A DNA stretch of 64,000 nt from CAUYUA01 sp963575675 (GTDB lineage: Bacteria > Pseudomonadota > Alphaproteobacteria > Azospirillales > Azospirillaceae), in the NCBI GenBank assembly GCA_963575675.1, contig CAUYUA010000033.1, positions 3,281 to 67,280 on the forward strand, given 5' to 3'. This document shows, one piece after another, positions 7,610-16,425 of the stretch. The notes under the pieces are model-generated. The model was not told the DNA's origin and ran no database searches. It was given only the letters and a program-made list of their open reading frames with translations. The translations under genes and the position numbers were made by a program. The number at the start of each line of letters is the position of its first letter. Position 1 is the first letter of the stretch.

Positions 7610-9697
7610 CTAACGCTCGTGGAAAGCGCTGGAGGTTGTGGCGTAAATCGGTTTCAGAAGATACTCGAAGACGGTTTTGCGGCCAGTGACAATATCCGCC
7701 TGCACAGTCATTCCCGGCAACAGCAAATAGCGAATGTCTTTGCGCTGCACGTAATTTCGGGAGAGGCGCATTCTTACCTTGTAGTATGGTTGACGTTGTT
7801 CATCAAGAAAGGTTGTCGGAGAAATCGAGATTACTTTGGCCGAGATGGTTCCGAAACGAGTAAAGTCGAAAGTCGAGACTTTAATGTTCGCAGCTTGATT
7901 GCTCGCGATAAAACCGATGTCACGGGTTGTAATGCGAGTTTCTGCAATTAGATCCTCTTCGACGGGGACTACTTCAGCAATCATGCCGCCGGGTTGCACC
8001 ACAGCGCCGCGTGTTTTGATTGGGATGTTCTGAACGACGCCGCGAACCGGAGATGAAACGGAGAGTCGTTTCATTCGGTCATCCATTCCCTTCAGAGTTT
8101 CAGAGGCTTGAGACATATCATTGACCGCTTGCCCCAGGCGATCGGAGTACTCGCGTCGAATTTGAGCGATCAGGTCTGCTTGACGCTCAACAAGCGCGGC
8201 GATGTCGCGTCGAATGATTTCTTCTGATCCAATCAGCTTCTTCAGATCAGCCTGCGTCGTGCTTAATTGCAGTCGAGAGCTGAGCAAAGTCATTCTGGGA
8301 TTCAATTGCTTTCGATAAAGCTTCTCACGGACATCCAATTCTTCTTGAAGGAGAGTAATTTGCTGCCTGAGCGGTATTTGATTGGCGATTGCCGCTTGTA
8401 GTTCAGATTGCTTTGATTCAATCTGACGCTGCAACACGCCGGTCTGGGTGCGCCGAGCTTCTTCTTCGGCTTTAAATAGATTTATTTGCTCCTGTAAGAT
8501 TGAGCTTGCTCCGGATTGTTCTTGTAATGATTGCTCTTGTAGAATCGAGGCTTGATCAAAGGGCGCCGCTGGCCATGAAGGACGCCTGTTTTCAAGATGA
8601 GCTTTCAGGCGTTCGATTTGTAATTGAAGAGCGTATTTTTGAATCTGCAATCGGCTTTTTTCGGCGATGGCGCTTGCGGCGTCGAATTGCACCAGCGGCG
8701 TGCCGACTTCAACGAACTGCCCGTCGACCACGAAAATATTGGTTACGATTCCCCCCTCCAGATGCTGAACGGTCTGTATTGCGCCGGAGGGAACGATTTC
8801 TCCTTGACTGGTTGTAATCTCGTTGACGAACGTCATAACGGCCCACACCACAAAAGAGGTGAGAGAAAGCGCCGTAAGAATAATCGTTCCGTGAACTAAC
8901 GAGCGCATTCCTTTGTCGCCAACGGAGGTCTCTGCGGCCAGAAACCGCTGACGACGCACGATCGGCATGGATGATGAAGGCGTGGGAGCGGCGGGTGGAG
9001 AAGAGGCTACAGGTTTGCTGTCGAGAGTGGGAGGCTGGGCTTTTTTCGAGGCGTCGTTGGTTGCCGGCGTGTCAGGCGTTGTGGGGGGGAGGAATGGTGG
9101 CGGCGTTAGAGGGGGGAGTTCGATGATGGGTGAAACTTGGGCGTCTTGTGCTTCCTGAGCGTTTTTCTCTGTGCTTTCGATAGGTTTTGTGTTTTCGGTG
9201 GGTTTTACTGTGTCCAGAGCTGGTTGTTCTTTGTTTTGGATGGGCGGCGCAGGGTCAAGAGGGGGGCTCGGAAGGGGGGGCGCGGCGGTTTTTTGGGGCG
9301 CTGGAGCCGAGGGTTTCGCCGAGGGTTTCGCCGTCATGTGTTGTGAGGGGGCGGCGGTGAGTGTGGTTTTGGGACGAGCTGGAACTGCGGCGGAATTGGT
9401 GGTTGAATTTGATGGAGCGCGCGCAGTCTGGAGAGTGGTGGTGGGGAGAGAGCCCGCCAACAAGTGACCAATGGTTTTGGCTTTTGTCGGAGCGCCGGAT
9501 GGCCGAACGGCGCTGGTTTCGCCAGAAGGCGTCTTGCTTGAAGGAGGTGTGGGGGTGGGAGAAGGCGGGGGGATGACCGGAGGCGTTGTTTTATGCTCAA
9601 CTTGACGTTCGACCGCGATGGTCGGCGTTTCAGTGGGCGAGAGCATTTTATTTTCGTCTGCGTTTGGAGCGCTATTTGGGGAGAGAGGGGCTGCCAT
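7610..9697 (-). CDS. HlyD-family type I secretion membrane fusion protein with long Pro-rich N-terminus
   Basis: This 695-residue adaptor links inner-membrane ABC subunits to an outer-membrane channel. Residues 1 to about 245 are a low-complexity Pro/Thr/Ala/Lys-rich segment that should be cytoplasmic. The conserved part begins near IVRRQRFLAAETSV, followed by one membrane helix (ILTALSLTSFVVWAVMTFV) and the lipoyl-like half motifs QTVQHLEGGIVTNIFV and LVQFDAA. A long coiled coil (about 330-540) leads to the C-terminal beta domain ending LPGMTVQADIVTGRKT. Members of the family are normally about 430-480 residues, so the extension is extra. The ATG overlaps the TGA of the upstream ABC gene (TGATG), implying translational coupling. 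Confidence 0.88.
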   Translation of the reverse strand: MAAPLSPNSAPNADENKMLSPTETPTIAVERQVEHKTTPPVIPPPSPTPTPPSSKTPSGETSAVRPSGAPTKAKTIGHLLAGSLPTTTLQTARAPSNSTTNSAAVPARPKTTLTAAPSQHMTAKPSAKPSAPAPQKTAAPPLPSPPLDPAPPIQNKEQPALDTVKPTENTKPIESTEKNAQEAQDAQVSPIIELPPLTPPPFLPPTTPDTPATNDASKKAQPPTLDSKPVASSPPAAPTPSSSMPIVRRQRFLAAETSVGDKGMRSLVHGTIILTALSLTSFVVWAVMTFVNEITTSQGEIVPSGAIQTVQHLEGGIVTNIFVVDGQFVEVGTPLVQFDAASAIAEKSRLQIQKYALQLQIERLKAHLENRRPSWPAAPFDQASILQEQSLQEQSGASSILQEQINLFKAEEEARRTQTGVLQRQIESKQSELQAAIANQIPLRQQITLLQEELDVREKLYRKQLNPRMTLLSSRLQLSTTQADLKKLIGSEEIIRRDIAALVERQADLIAQIRREYSDRLGQAVNDMSQASETLKGMDDRMKRLSVSSPVRGVVQNIPIKTRGAVVQPGGMIAEVVPVEEDLIAETRITTRDIGFIASNQAANIKVSTFDFTRFGTISAKVISISPTTFLDEQRQPYYKVRMRLSRNYVQRKDIRYLLLPGMTVQADIVTGRKTVFEYLLKPIYATTSSAFHER

Positions 9698-11886
9698 CAG
9701 ATTGACTCCCGAATAACGCGATCCGGAACTTCAGAGACGGGGCCGAAATATCGGCTCATGCCGTTTTGTAGTATCAACAATTTATCACACATCCGAACAT
9801 GGCTGGGGCGGTGTGTAACCATCAAGACGGTGGCGTTGCCGCGAAGCTGGTCGAATACTTTCAAAAATTGAGATTCGGCGGCTTGGTCCAAATCGTTGAC
9901 CGGGTCATCCATCAAGAATATCCGAGGGTTTTTGGCAAAAGCGCGGGCCAAACCGATTTTAGCGGCGAAGCTGGGGTTGATTGTATGGCTGGACTGGTTG
10001 TTGATGGGAGTGTTTAGACCTTCCGGCATATCGATCAATTCGGTTAACGCTCCGGCGGTGACAAAGGCGTCATGGACCTGTTCGTCGGTCGCCAAGGGAG
10101 CGGCCATGCGAATGTTTTCGGCCAGGGTTCCATGAAAGATGTGCGTTTTTTGTGGTATATAACCTATGATGTGGCGCAGCTCGGTGGGATCGTATTGACG
10201 GAGGTTGCGGTCGTCGATGCGAACCGAGCCGATTTGGGTTTGGTATAATCCCATGATCAGTTTTAGGATGGTTGATTTTCCGGAGCTGCTGGGGCCGATC
10301 ACGGCCACCAGTTCTCCGTGTGAAATATCGAAACTTAAATTGCCGAGGACGGGTTCGGTCTCGCGTCCATAGCGGAAGGTGACGCGGCTGACGCTGATCT
10401 GGCCTTTGACGCGGGCGATCGGGGGAGAGACCGAACCATCGGGGCGTTCCGGAGCGAAATTGCTGAAATTGTTAATTTGATTAATGGAGGATCGAAGTTG
10501 CCGCATTCGGCTGAAGGCGACCAGAGCGCCCTGGACCGGTCCCAATATCCGCCAAGTCAATAAAGTTGATGCAATGAGACCGCCGGGAGTCAGGGTGTTC
10601 GAAAACACTAAAAGGATGCCGTACACCACGGCGCCTAAGCCCGCGCTCATAGAGAGCACGTAGCCGATCGAGCTGATGGTGGCGGTAAGTAGGGTGCTGG
10701 TGAAATTGGTGTGGATATTTGTGTGAGTATGGGCTTCGAAGCGTTGGCGCCAGATCTCGGCGCCGCCGGAGACGCGCACCAACCGCATTCGTTCGATCAT
10801 TTCGAGCACAAGTTCTTGGCGACGAGCGGCGGCTTTGGCGGCTTCGGCCACGCGGCTGTCGATGGCGCCGGAGAACAGCAAACCAATGCCCACCAGGAGA
10901 ATAATCGCCAATATCGGCACAAACACTAATCGTCCGCCAATGACGCCGACGCACACCAAGAACACCAACACGAACGGCAAATCAAGAGCCGCTTGCGCCA
11001 CAGGGCCGGTTAACAATTCCCGCACGCGCTCCACATCTTTCAGGCGGGCGATTTGGGCGTTGACGCTGGCGCGTTCGGTCAATTGCGCCGGAAGATTCAG
11101 CAGACGCTGGAAGATATGAGCGCCCACCAGGTAAGACAAACGGATGCTGCCGTACACTAAGGCGCGAGTTCGCATGCGTCGAGCCATGAATTCAAGAAGA
11201 ATGGCGGTGACGGCGCCGGCGGAGATCATGGCCAGACTCACCATGTCTCCGGAAGGAACGATGGTGTCATAGGCGGTCATCACGAACAGAGAACTGGCTA
11301 ATCCGGCAATGTTGGCGAAAACAGTCAGAGCTAAGGTCAGAACGAAAGAGATTTGAAATGGCTTAAACAAACGTCCCAACCAAGTGTCGGGGCCTGTGGC
11401 GGAGCGTTCCGGAGAGGTTTCGTCGGTGTTTTGTTGGGTGAAGCAATAAATTTTTCCGTTCATTTTGTGTTGAGGAATCCACTCGACGCCGATCTTGCCG
11501 GGAGTGTGGATCATCATCTTTTGGTCTTGCACCGCCAAAACCACCATTGCGGGATGTCGGCGGGGGACGATCAGGCACGGAGTGTCTTCGTCGGCAATTT
11601 TTTGTGGGCCAAATGGAGCTTCAATGGTCTCGAATCCGAAATGTCCCATAAGGTTGATGAGTTCGGTGATGTCAAGGGGGACGGGTTCGGTCGGCAGAGC
11701 TTCGGCCAGCACGCGCGGCCCACCGGGCCAACCCAGCGCCACCAGAAGGGGAGGAAGGCACGCGGCCAAATCGCCTCTTGCGTGAAGGTTGGCGAGAATG
11801 CCGATATTGAAGGCGTTCAGTTTTTGCAGGTTGAGTCGCGCGCCTGCAAAAATTTCCGGTTTATGAATTTCGGGAGTTGGAGGCAT
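9697..11886 (-). CDS. type I secretion ABC subunit with degenerate peptidase-like domain and atypical ATPase
   Basis: This 729-residue protein begins with about 150 residues resembling an inactive C39-like domain (no catalytic Cys). The membrane domain follows (about 180-440), then an ATPase domain. Walker A is GPSSSGKST and the Q loop is YIPQKTHIF. The signature motif has decayed to INPSFAAKIGLARA in place of LSGGQ. Walker B is IFLMDDP, with Asp where the catalytic Glu normally sits, while the switch His is kept (VTHRPSH). It is probably the peptidase-like half of a heterodimer with the ABC protein at 12043-13758. Gene order is ABC-ABC-HlyD on one strand, and its stop overlaps the hlyD-like start. 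No substrate gene is visible nearby. Confidence 0.86.
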   Translation of the reverse strand: MPPTPEIHKPEIFAGARLNLQKLNAFNIGILANLHARGDLAACLPPLLVALGWPGGPRVLAEALPTEPVPLDITELINLMGHFGFETIEAPFGPQKIADEDTPCLIVPRRHPAMVVLAVQDQKMMIHTPGKIGVEWIPQHKMNGKIYCFTQQNTDETSPERSATGPDTWLGRLFKPFQISFVLTLALTVFANIAGLASSLFVMTAYDTIVPSGDMVSLAMISAGAVTAILLEFMARRMRTRALVYGSIRLSYLVGAHIFQRLLNLPAQLTERASVNAQIARLKDVERVRELLTGPVAQAALDLPFVLVFLVCVGVIGGRLVFVPILAIILLVGIGLLFSGAIDSRVAEAAKAAARRQELVLEMIERMRLVRVSGGAEIWRQRFEAHTHTNIHTNFTSTLLTATISSIGYVLSMSAGLGAVVYGILLVFSNTLTPGGLIASTLLTWRILGPVQGALVAFSRMRQLRSSINQINNFSNFAPERPDGSVSPPIARVKGQISVSRVTFRYGRETEPVLGNLSFDISHGELVAVIGPSSSGKSTILKLIMGLYQTQIGSVRIDDRNLRQYDPTELRHIIGYIPQKTHIFHGTLAENIRMAAPLATDEQVHDAFVTAGALTELIDMPEGLNTPINNQSSHTINPSFAAKIGLARAFAKNPRIFLMDDPVNDLDQAAESQFLKVFDQLRGNATVLMVTHRPSHVRMCDKLLILQNGMSRYFGPVSEVPDRVIRESI

Positions 11887-12042
11887 GGCGACGACTGTAG
11901 CTCTTATCTTATGGAAGGAGCTTATGGAAGGAGGACGACGGCGATAAAAAACGACGGACTTCTTGTCTGTAATGAATTATTAATTTTGGGAAGGCCGCTT
12001 TGATTGTCATCGTGTTTGTGAGTGGTTTATGGTGGGAGCGGT

Positions 12043-13758
12043 TTATGGTGGAGGGCGGACGGCGGTCGTCAAGGGGTTGTCCATGTATTTTGGAACCAAC
12101 GATCCTTTCGTCAACTCGAAAACACGAGAACCGAGGCGTAAAAGGGACGGGCGTTGGCTGATCAGGATCACGGTGGCGTTGTTTTTAACTTTGGCCATAA
12201 ATTCTTTTAAGGCGCGATCGGCGGCGTCGTCGAGAGCGCTGTTGGCTTCGTCGAACAAAATGATGCGTGGGCCAGCCGCGAGAGCGCGCACAATCGAGAT
12301 TTGTTGCACCATGCCGCGCGTCAGGAACTCTTGAGCGCCGTCGCCGACCAAAGTGCGGTAGCCGTTGGGCAAACCGCTGACCGCATCGGCCAGGCCTAAG
12401 GCGCGAGCGACTCCTGCGGCCCCGTCGCGCGTTTCATCGCGGAACAACGAGATGTTTTCCATGATTGTGCCGCGAAACAAGCCTTCGCGCTGAGGAATGT
12501 AGGCGATTTGTTTGCCGAGAATCTCTTCGGGATAGGACGTGGCGGGAAGGTCGTCGATCAAGACCTCGCCGCTGGTCGGATGGTGCAGGCCGGCGATCAG
12601 CTTGATGAGAACGCTTTTTCCGCATCCGTTCGAGCCCGTGATGGCGATGAATTCATTGGGCTCGATTTTCAAAGAAATGTTTTCTAACAGCGTTGTGTCG
12701 GAATCTGGGAAACGGAACGTGACATTGCGTATGGCGATGGAGCCGCGCAGACGTTCTTCTCCGGACAAGATTGTGGGCGAGACTGTGCTTTCCGTGGCGT
12801 CGTGTCGGCGTTCGAGCTGTGTTTCAAAGAGTTGGATCAGATTTTTACGGGCGGTTAACATGCTTTGATAACGCGACCAGAAAGACACGAGGTTTTGAAA
12901 TGGCTGCATGGTGCGACCAGCCAAGAGAATGCTGGCCGATAGAGCGCCGTTGGTGAGGGTTCCTTGCATCACCATCATGGACCCCCATCCCGCGAGGGTA
13001 ATGGTGGTCAATTGGGTGAGGCTTGCGCCGAAATCGACCAGCAAAGACGATCGCAGGTCCACCTTTAGAGATGCTTTGGCGCGTTGCTCTTGAAGCCGGA
13101 TATAGCTTCGTCCCAAACGCCGTTCCAGCGCCAGACCTTTTACGGTGTGAATGCCTTGGACGCAGCTTATCATAAAGCTGCTTCGGTGATCTTCGGTGCG
13201 GGTCAGCTCTTCGGTGTCGCTGTGCAGATGAGTCGCCAAAAGAAGAGATGCGCACAAGAAGAAGACCAGAAGACACGCCGGAGCCCATACAAGAGGCCCC
13301 GATATAAAGTAAATCATCGTCAGAGAAAGGAGAGCAAAAGGTAAGTCGATAAGCGTTAATATTGATTGACCGGAATAATAATCACGCAATTGGTTTATGG
13401 CGTTGAAGCGCTCCATATGAACGCCAACGCCGATTTGTTCGAATTTTTCTAGGTCTGAGCATAGAAGATAATCAACTGCCGCTGTTGAGGCTCGTGAATC
13501 GAACCGCATTCCGACAATGCTCATTACAAACGAGCGGGCAAATCTCATAATTGCTTCGGCGATTAGAGCGCTCGCCACGCCGATTACCAGAAGGCTGATT
13601 GTAGCGTAACCTTGATTTGGAATAACTCTATCATAAACCTGAAGCAGCGCCAGAGGCAGCGCTAGCCCGAGGATGTTAATCAATAAGGAAATAATGGCTC
13701 CTTCAATTTTAAGAAGGGGATAGGCGGCGAATTGTCTCAGTATTTTTTTCGTGCTCAT
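12043..13758 (-). CDS. second type I secretion-like ABC permease/ATPase subunit
   Basis: This 571-residue half-transporter has a six-helix membrane domain (about 15-300) and one ATPase domain. Walker A is GSNGCGKSV and the Q loop is YIPQREGLF. The signature has decayed to LTRGMVQQISIVRAL. Walker B keeps the catalytic Glu (ILFDEANSALD), but the switch His is replaced (ISQRPSLL). These deviations complement those of the 9697-11886 partner, which keeps His but lacks Glu, as expected for an asymmetric heterodimer. The start is taken at ATG 13758; a TTG two codons earlier is less likely. A gap of about 156 bp separates it from the next gene of the operon. Confidence 0.85.
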   Translation of the reverse strand: MSTKKILRQFAAYPLLKIEGAIISLLINILGLALPLALLQVYDRVIPNQGYATISLLVIGVASALIAEAIMRFARSFVMSIVGMRFDSRASTAAVDYLLCSDLEKFEQIGVGVHMERFNAINQLRDYYSGQSILTLIDLPFALLSLTMIYFISGPLVWAPACLLVFFLCASLLLATHLHSDTEELTRTEDHRSSFMISCVQGIHTVKGLALERRLGRSYIRLQEQRAKASLKVDLRSSLLVDFGASLTQLTTITLAGWGSMMVMQGTLTNGALSASILLAGRTMQPFQNLVSFWSRYQSMLTARKNLIQLFETQLERRHDATESTVSPTILSGEERLRGSIAIRNVTFRFPDSDTTLLENISLKIEPNEFIAITGSNGCGKSVLIKLIAGLHHPTSGEVLIDDLPATSYPEEILGKQIAYIPQREGLFRGTIMENISLFRDETRDGAAGVARALGLADAVSGLPNGYRTLVGDGAQEFLTRGMVQQISIVRALAAGPRIILFDEANSALDDAADRALKEFMAKVKNNATVILISQRPSLLRLGSRVFELTKGSLVPKYMDNPLTTAVRPPP

Positions 13759-14210
13759 TATCAAGAGGCCATTGTAAATGGTTTACGCTCGGTTGTATGT
13801 TGAGTGTTGATTTATTGACGCTTTACTAACAGAGCTTAATTTCAACCGGTTTCGAATTTGTTTCAGATGTTGACTATCATGCGATTTAACATTTGCGCAA
13901 TCAACCTTCTTTCATTTTCATAGTGTTTCTATAAAATTTTTTCGGTCTGTGTTGCGTCTCGTTTTATAGCGAGGTATGCGCCTTTTGAGTTTCCGACTGG
14001 ACGGAGTTATATCATAGAATGGTTGTTCGTTTTTAGGGGAAATCAAGGTTTGGCGGTTTTATGTGTTTAGGAGATCGAAGGAGGAAGGCTTGACGGCGAA
14101 AACCATTCCGCCTTACGATACTCGACGTCGTTTGGCGTCAGGCCGGAGGAAATATCAATGTTTACAATGCCTCCGGTGGTCGTCTTGTGGATGTATGGGG
14201 AGGATGGGTT
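13759..14210. promoter_or_regulatory. divergent intergenic region with candidate smpB promoter at 14090-14119
   Basis: This gap of about 450 bp lies between the divergent ABC gene and smpB. TTGACG (14090-14095) and TACGAT (14114-14119) are separated by 18 bp and lie about 90 bp before the smpB start. This is a plausible sigma-70-type promoter, by eye only. The rest is AT-rich with no recognisable gene. I looked for a tmRNA gene, which sometimes neighbours smpB, and saw none. Confidence 0.4.
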
Positions 14211-14705
14211 GTGAGTCGCTTAAAGGAAGAACCGCATCGGTTGGCGGCTCAGAATCGCCGCGCTCGATTTGACTATTTTATTTCGGAGACCTTGGAAGCG
14301 GGAATTATGTTGGCTGGAACCGAGGTTAAATCGTTGCGTTCTGGCCGAGCGAGCATCAATGAATCGTTCGCGGGAGAGCGGCAAGGAGAGTTGTATTTAT
14401 TTAATGCCTATATTCCGGAATATCAGCAGGCGGCGCAGTTTTTTCAGCATGAGGTGCGAAGACCAAGGAAATTATTGGTTCGGCGTCGCGAATTGAATAA
14501 ATTATTAGGGTCTATCCGACGTGATGGCGTGACGTTGGTTCCTATTTCGGTTTATTTCAATGATCGTGGGTTTGCTAAGGTCCAAATTGGTCTGGCGCGA
14601 GGAAAACGCAAGGCTGATAAGCGCGATGCAGAAAAGCAGCGTGATTGGCAGCGTGACAAAGCGCGTCTGATGCGAAACAAAAGCGTTCGGGATCGTGACG
14701 ACTGA
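14211..14705 (+). CDS. smpB: SsrA-binding protein SmpB
   Basis: SmpB binds tmRNA and delivers it to stalled ribosomes for trans-translation. The 164-residue protein shows the OB-fold core ARFDYFISETLEAGIML and GTEVKSLRSGRASINES. It continues with LYLFNAYIPEY, RPRKLLVRRREL, VTLVPISVYFNDRGFAKV and the basic C-terminal tail GKRKADKRDAEKQRDWQR needed in the decoding centre. The start is taken at GTG 14211, which has GGGAGG 8-13 nt upstream and yields MSRLKEEPHRLAAQNRRARF, the usual length. An in-frame ATG at 14187 would add eight unconserved residues. Directly behind the stop lies the 14713-15050 inverted-repeat element. Confidence 0.95.
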   Translation: MSRLKEEPHRLAAQNRRARFDYFISETLEAGIMLAGTEVKSLRSGRASINESFAGERQGELYLFNAYIPEYQQAAQFFQHEVRRPRKLLVRRRELNKLLGSIRRDGVTLVPISVYFNDRGFAKVQIGLARGKRKADKRDAEKQRDWQRDKARLMRNKSVRDRDD

Positions 14706-14712
14706 ATTAGAA

Positions 14713-15050
14713 GGGTCCAGGGACTGTGTTCCTGGTCGCTCGGGATTATAAGGGGGGAGCGAAAGCCCCCCTTATTCGCGAAGCGATCTTCCTCTGGAAT
14801 TGTTTTTCTGTATAGAGACGTCGCCATAAACCTATGATAGACTTGTCGGATGGGGCCATCATAGTTTTATGTAGCTTTATGTAGATTTGTGATGGCGGTC
14901 GCGATTTTTTTTATGGCTCTTTGTTATCGCCATCATAAAATCATACATAAAGATTGATGATTCTAGGGGAGAATCTCTTCGCGAATAAGGGGGGGGCTTC
15001 CCCCCCCTTATAATCCCGAGCGACCAGGAACACAGTTCCTGGCCCCTTCC
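14713..15050. repeat. composite inverted-repeat element A (two arms of the dispersed hairpin repeat)
   Basis: The left arm (14713-14815) starts GGGTCCAGGGACTGTG and carries TCGCTCGGGATTATAAGG, then a G6/C6 hairpin and TTCGCGAAGCGATCTT. The right arm (14977-15050) is its inverted counterpart, ending CGAGCGACCAGGAACACAG and TTCCTGGCCCC. About 160 bp of unrelated AT-rich DNA separates them. The left arm is almost identical over about 100 bp to the left arm at 49740. The element fills the gap between the convergent smpB and bamB genes, so both arms can terminate transcription. It has MITE-like architecture but no transposase and no evident target-site duplication. Confidence 0.85.
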
Positions 15051-15069
15051 AATTTATGTTTCCAAGGCG

Positions 15070-16425
15070 TTAGCGGAAGGCGACGATCGAGCCATTATCG
15101 GTCAAAACGTAAAGTGTGCCATTGGCGACGATCGGCGCTTGATAGGCTGCGTCAGGAAGACGCATCCGAACCAAAATGTCTCCGGTTTCCGCCGCAAGCC
15201 CTACGAGTTCGCTTGTCGAGCTGGTCAGCCATAATTTTCCTCCCGCCAGCGTCGGCCCCGCCCAAACAATCGGGTCTTGACGCTTTTGAGGATTCTCATA
15301 GCGCGGCAGAGAAGCCACCCAACGAATATGACCGCTGTCGCGCAGCAACGCAGCAACTTCGTTCTCGTTGCTGAGGACAAAAAGATACTCTCCGGCGACC
15401 CACGGCATATCGACCCCGCCAAGCTCTTGCTCCCATACGCGAGCGCCGGAACGAAGGTCAATGGCGATCATCCGTCCGCTGTGGCTGACGGCGAAAGCGC
15501 GTCCTCGGTCAATGACGGGCAAGCCGCGAATGTCGGCCAAACCGCTCAGAGCGCCGCCGCGTCGTAAGCCGGCCATGCTGTCTTGCCAAAGCGGGCGACC
15601 ATTTTCCACACGCAGAGCATAAAGTTCTCCGGAGGAATAAGGAACAATGACGACGGCGCCGTCGGTCGCGGCGCTTACGGTCCCCAATAATCCGGCGCTT
15701 TCGATGATTCCGGTGTGGCTCCAGATCGGGGTTCCGTCCTGAGCGGAGAAGGCTGCGGTCTGGTTGTCGAGCGTGGTGACGATGACGCGGTTGTTGGCCA
15801 GCGTGGGAGCGCCGCGCGCGGGGCTGTTAAGTTTTTTCTTCCACTGAACGGCGCCGTTGGCGGGGGAGAGCGCCAAGATTTCAGCGAATCCGGTGGAAAC
15901 GAAAAGCACGCCGTCGCCGACGATGACGCCGCCGCCGAAAGCGTCGCCTCTGGCCGCTTCAGGGCGGAGATCGACTTGCCAGAGCCTGGAGCCGGTTTGA
16001 GCGTCCAGAGCGGTCAAGCGCGTGTCTGCGTCGAGGGCGTAGAGGCGTCCTCCGGCGACGACGGGCCTGGCGATTAATCGCACGGTTCCATCGGATCCGG
16101 ATCCGATGCTGCTGCGCCAGACCTCGCGGGGAGCCGCCGCCAGTTCGATGTGGCCGGGGGCGTGATCGGGCGTTCCGCCGGGTTGCGGCCAATGCTCAAG
16201 CCGCTGCGGAGGCGGAATCGTCACCGGGCGACCGGAGATTCGATTGTCGGGCTCCAGCTTGCGATCAACCATCAAGATGGACAAACGCTCGCCGGGAAGA
16301 GGCTTCTTGTCCGAGTCGCCCCACCAGTCGCTGCACCCGCCAAGCAGCAGGCCGCCGACGATTGCAGGCAACAAAGCGCGCCAGGCGCAAAAAGGGCGGT
16401 TTTGGGCGTTGGTCATGGAGTTCAT
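15070..16425 (-). CDS. bamB: outer membrane assembly lipoprotein BamB
   Basis: This 451-residue lipoprotein has signal and lipobox GGLLLGGCSD (Cys near residue 31) followed by an eight-bladed PQQ-type beta-propeller. The repeated blade signatures are GGRLYALDADTRLTALDAQT, GDGVLFVSTGFAEILAL, GELYALRVENGRPLWQ and ANGTLYVLTDNGSIVAF. BamB supports BamA in folding outer-membrane beta-barrels from the periplasmic face. It overlaps the upstream yfgM-like gene by 4 nt (ATGA), so the two are co-translated. In many alphaproteobacteria the GTPase gene der follows bamB; here element A and convergent smpB follow instead. Confidence 0.93.
   Translation of the reverse strand: MNSMTNAQNRPFCAWRALLPAIVGGLLLGGCSDWWGDSDKKPLPGERLSILMVDRKLEPDNRISGRPVTIPPPQRLEHWPQPGGTPDHAPGHIELAAAPREVWRSSIGSGSDGTVRLIARPVVAGGRLYALDADTRLTALDAQTGSRLWQVDLRPEAARGDAFGGGVIVGDGVLFVSTGFAEILALSPANGAVQWKKKLNSPARGAPTLANNRVIVTTLDNQTAAFSAQDGTPIWSHTGIIESAGLLGTVSAATDGAVVIVPYSSGELYALRVENGRPLWQDSMAGLRRGGALSGLADIRGLPVIDRGRAFAVSHSGRMIAIDLRSGARVWEQELGGVDMPWVAGEYLFVLSNENEVAALLRDSGHIRWVASLPRYENPQKRQDPIVWAGPTLAGGKLWLTSSTSELVGLAAETGDILVRMRLPDAAYQAPIVANGTLYVLTDNGSIVAFR

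Noticed and set aside
13759..14210. tmRNA gene next to smpB
   Set aside because: No tRNA-like acceptor with CCA or tag-coding frame was seen in the gap.
14713..15050. Insertion sequence
   Set aside because: No transposase frame, no clear target-site duplication, and the arms contain terminator hairpins. A non-autonomous element remains possible and is reported as such.
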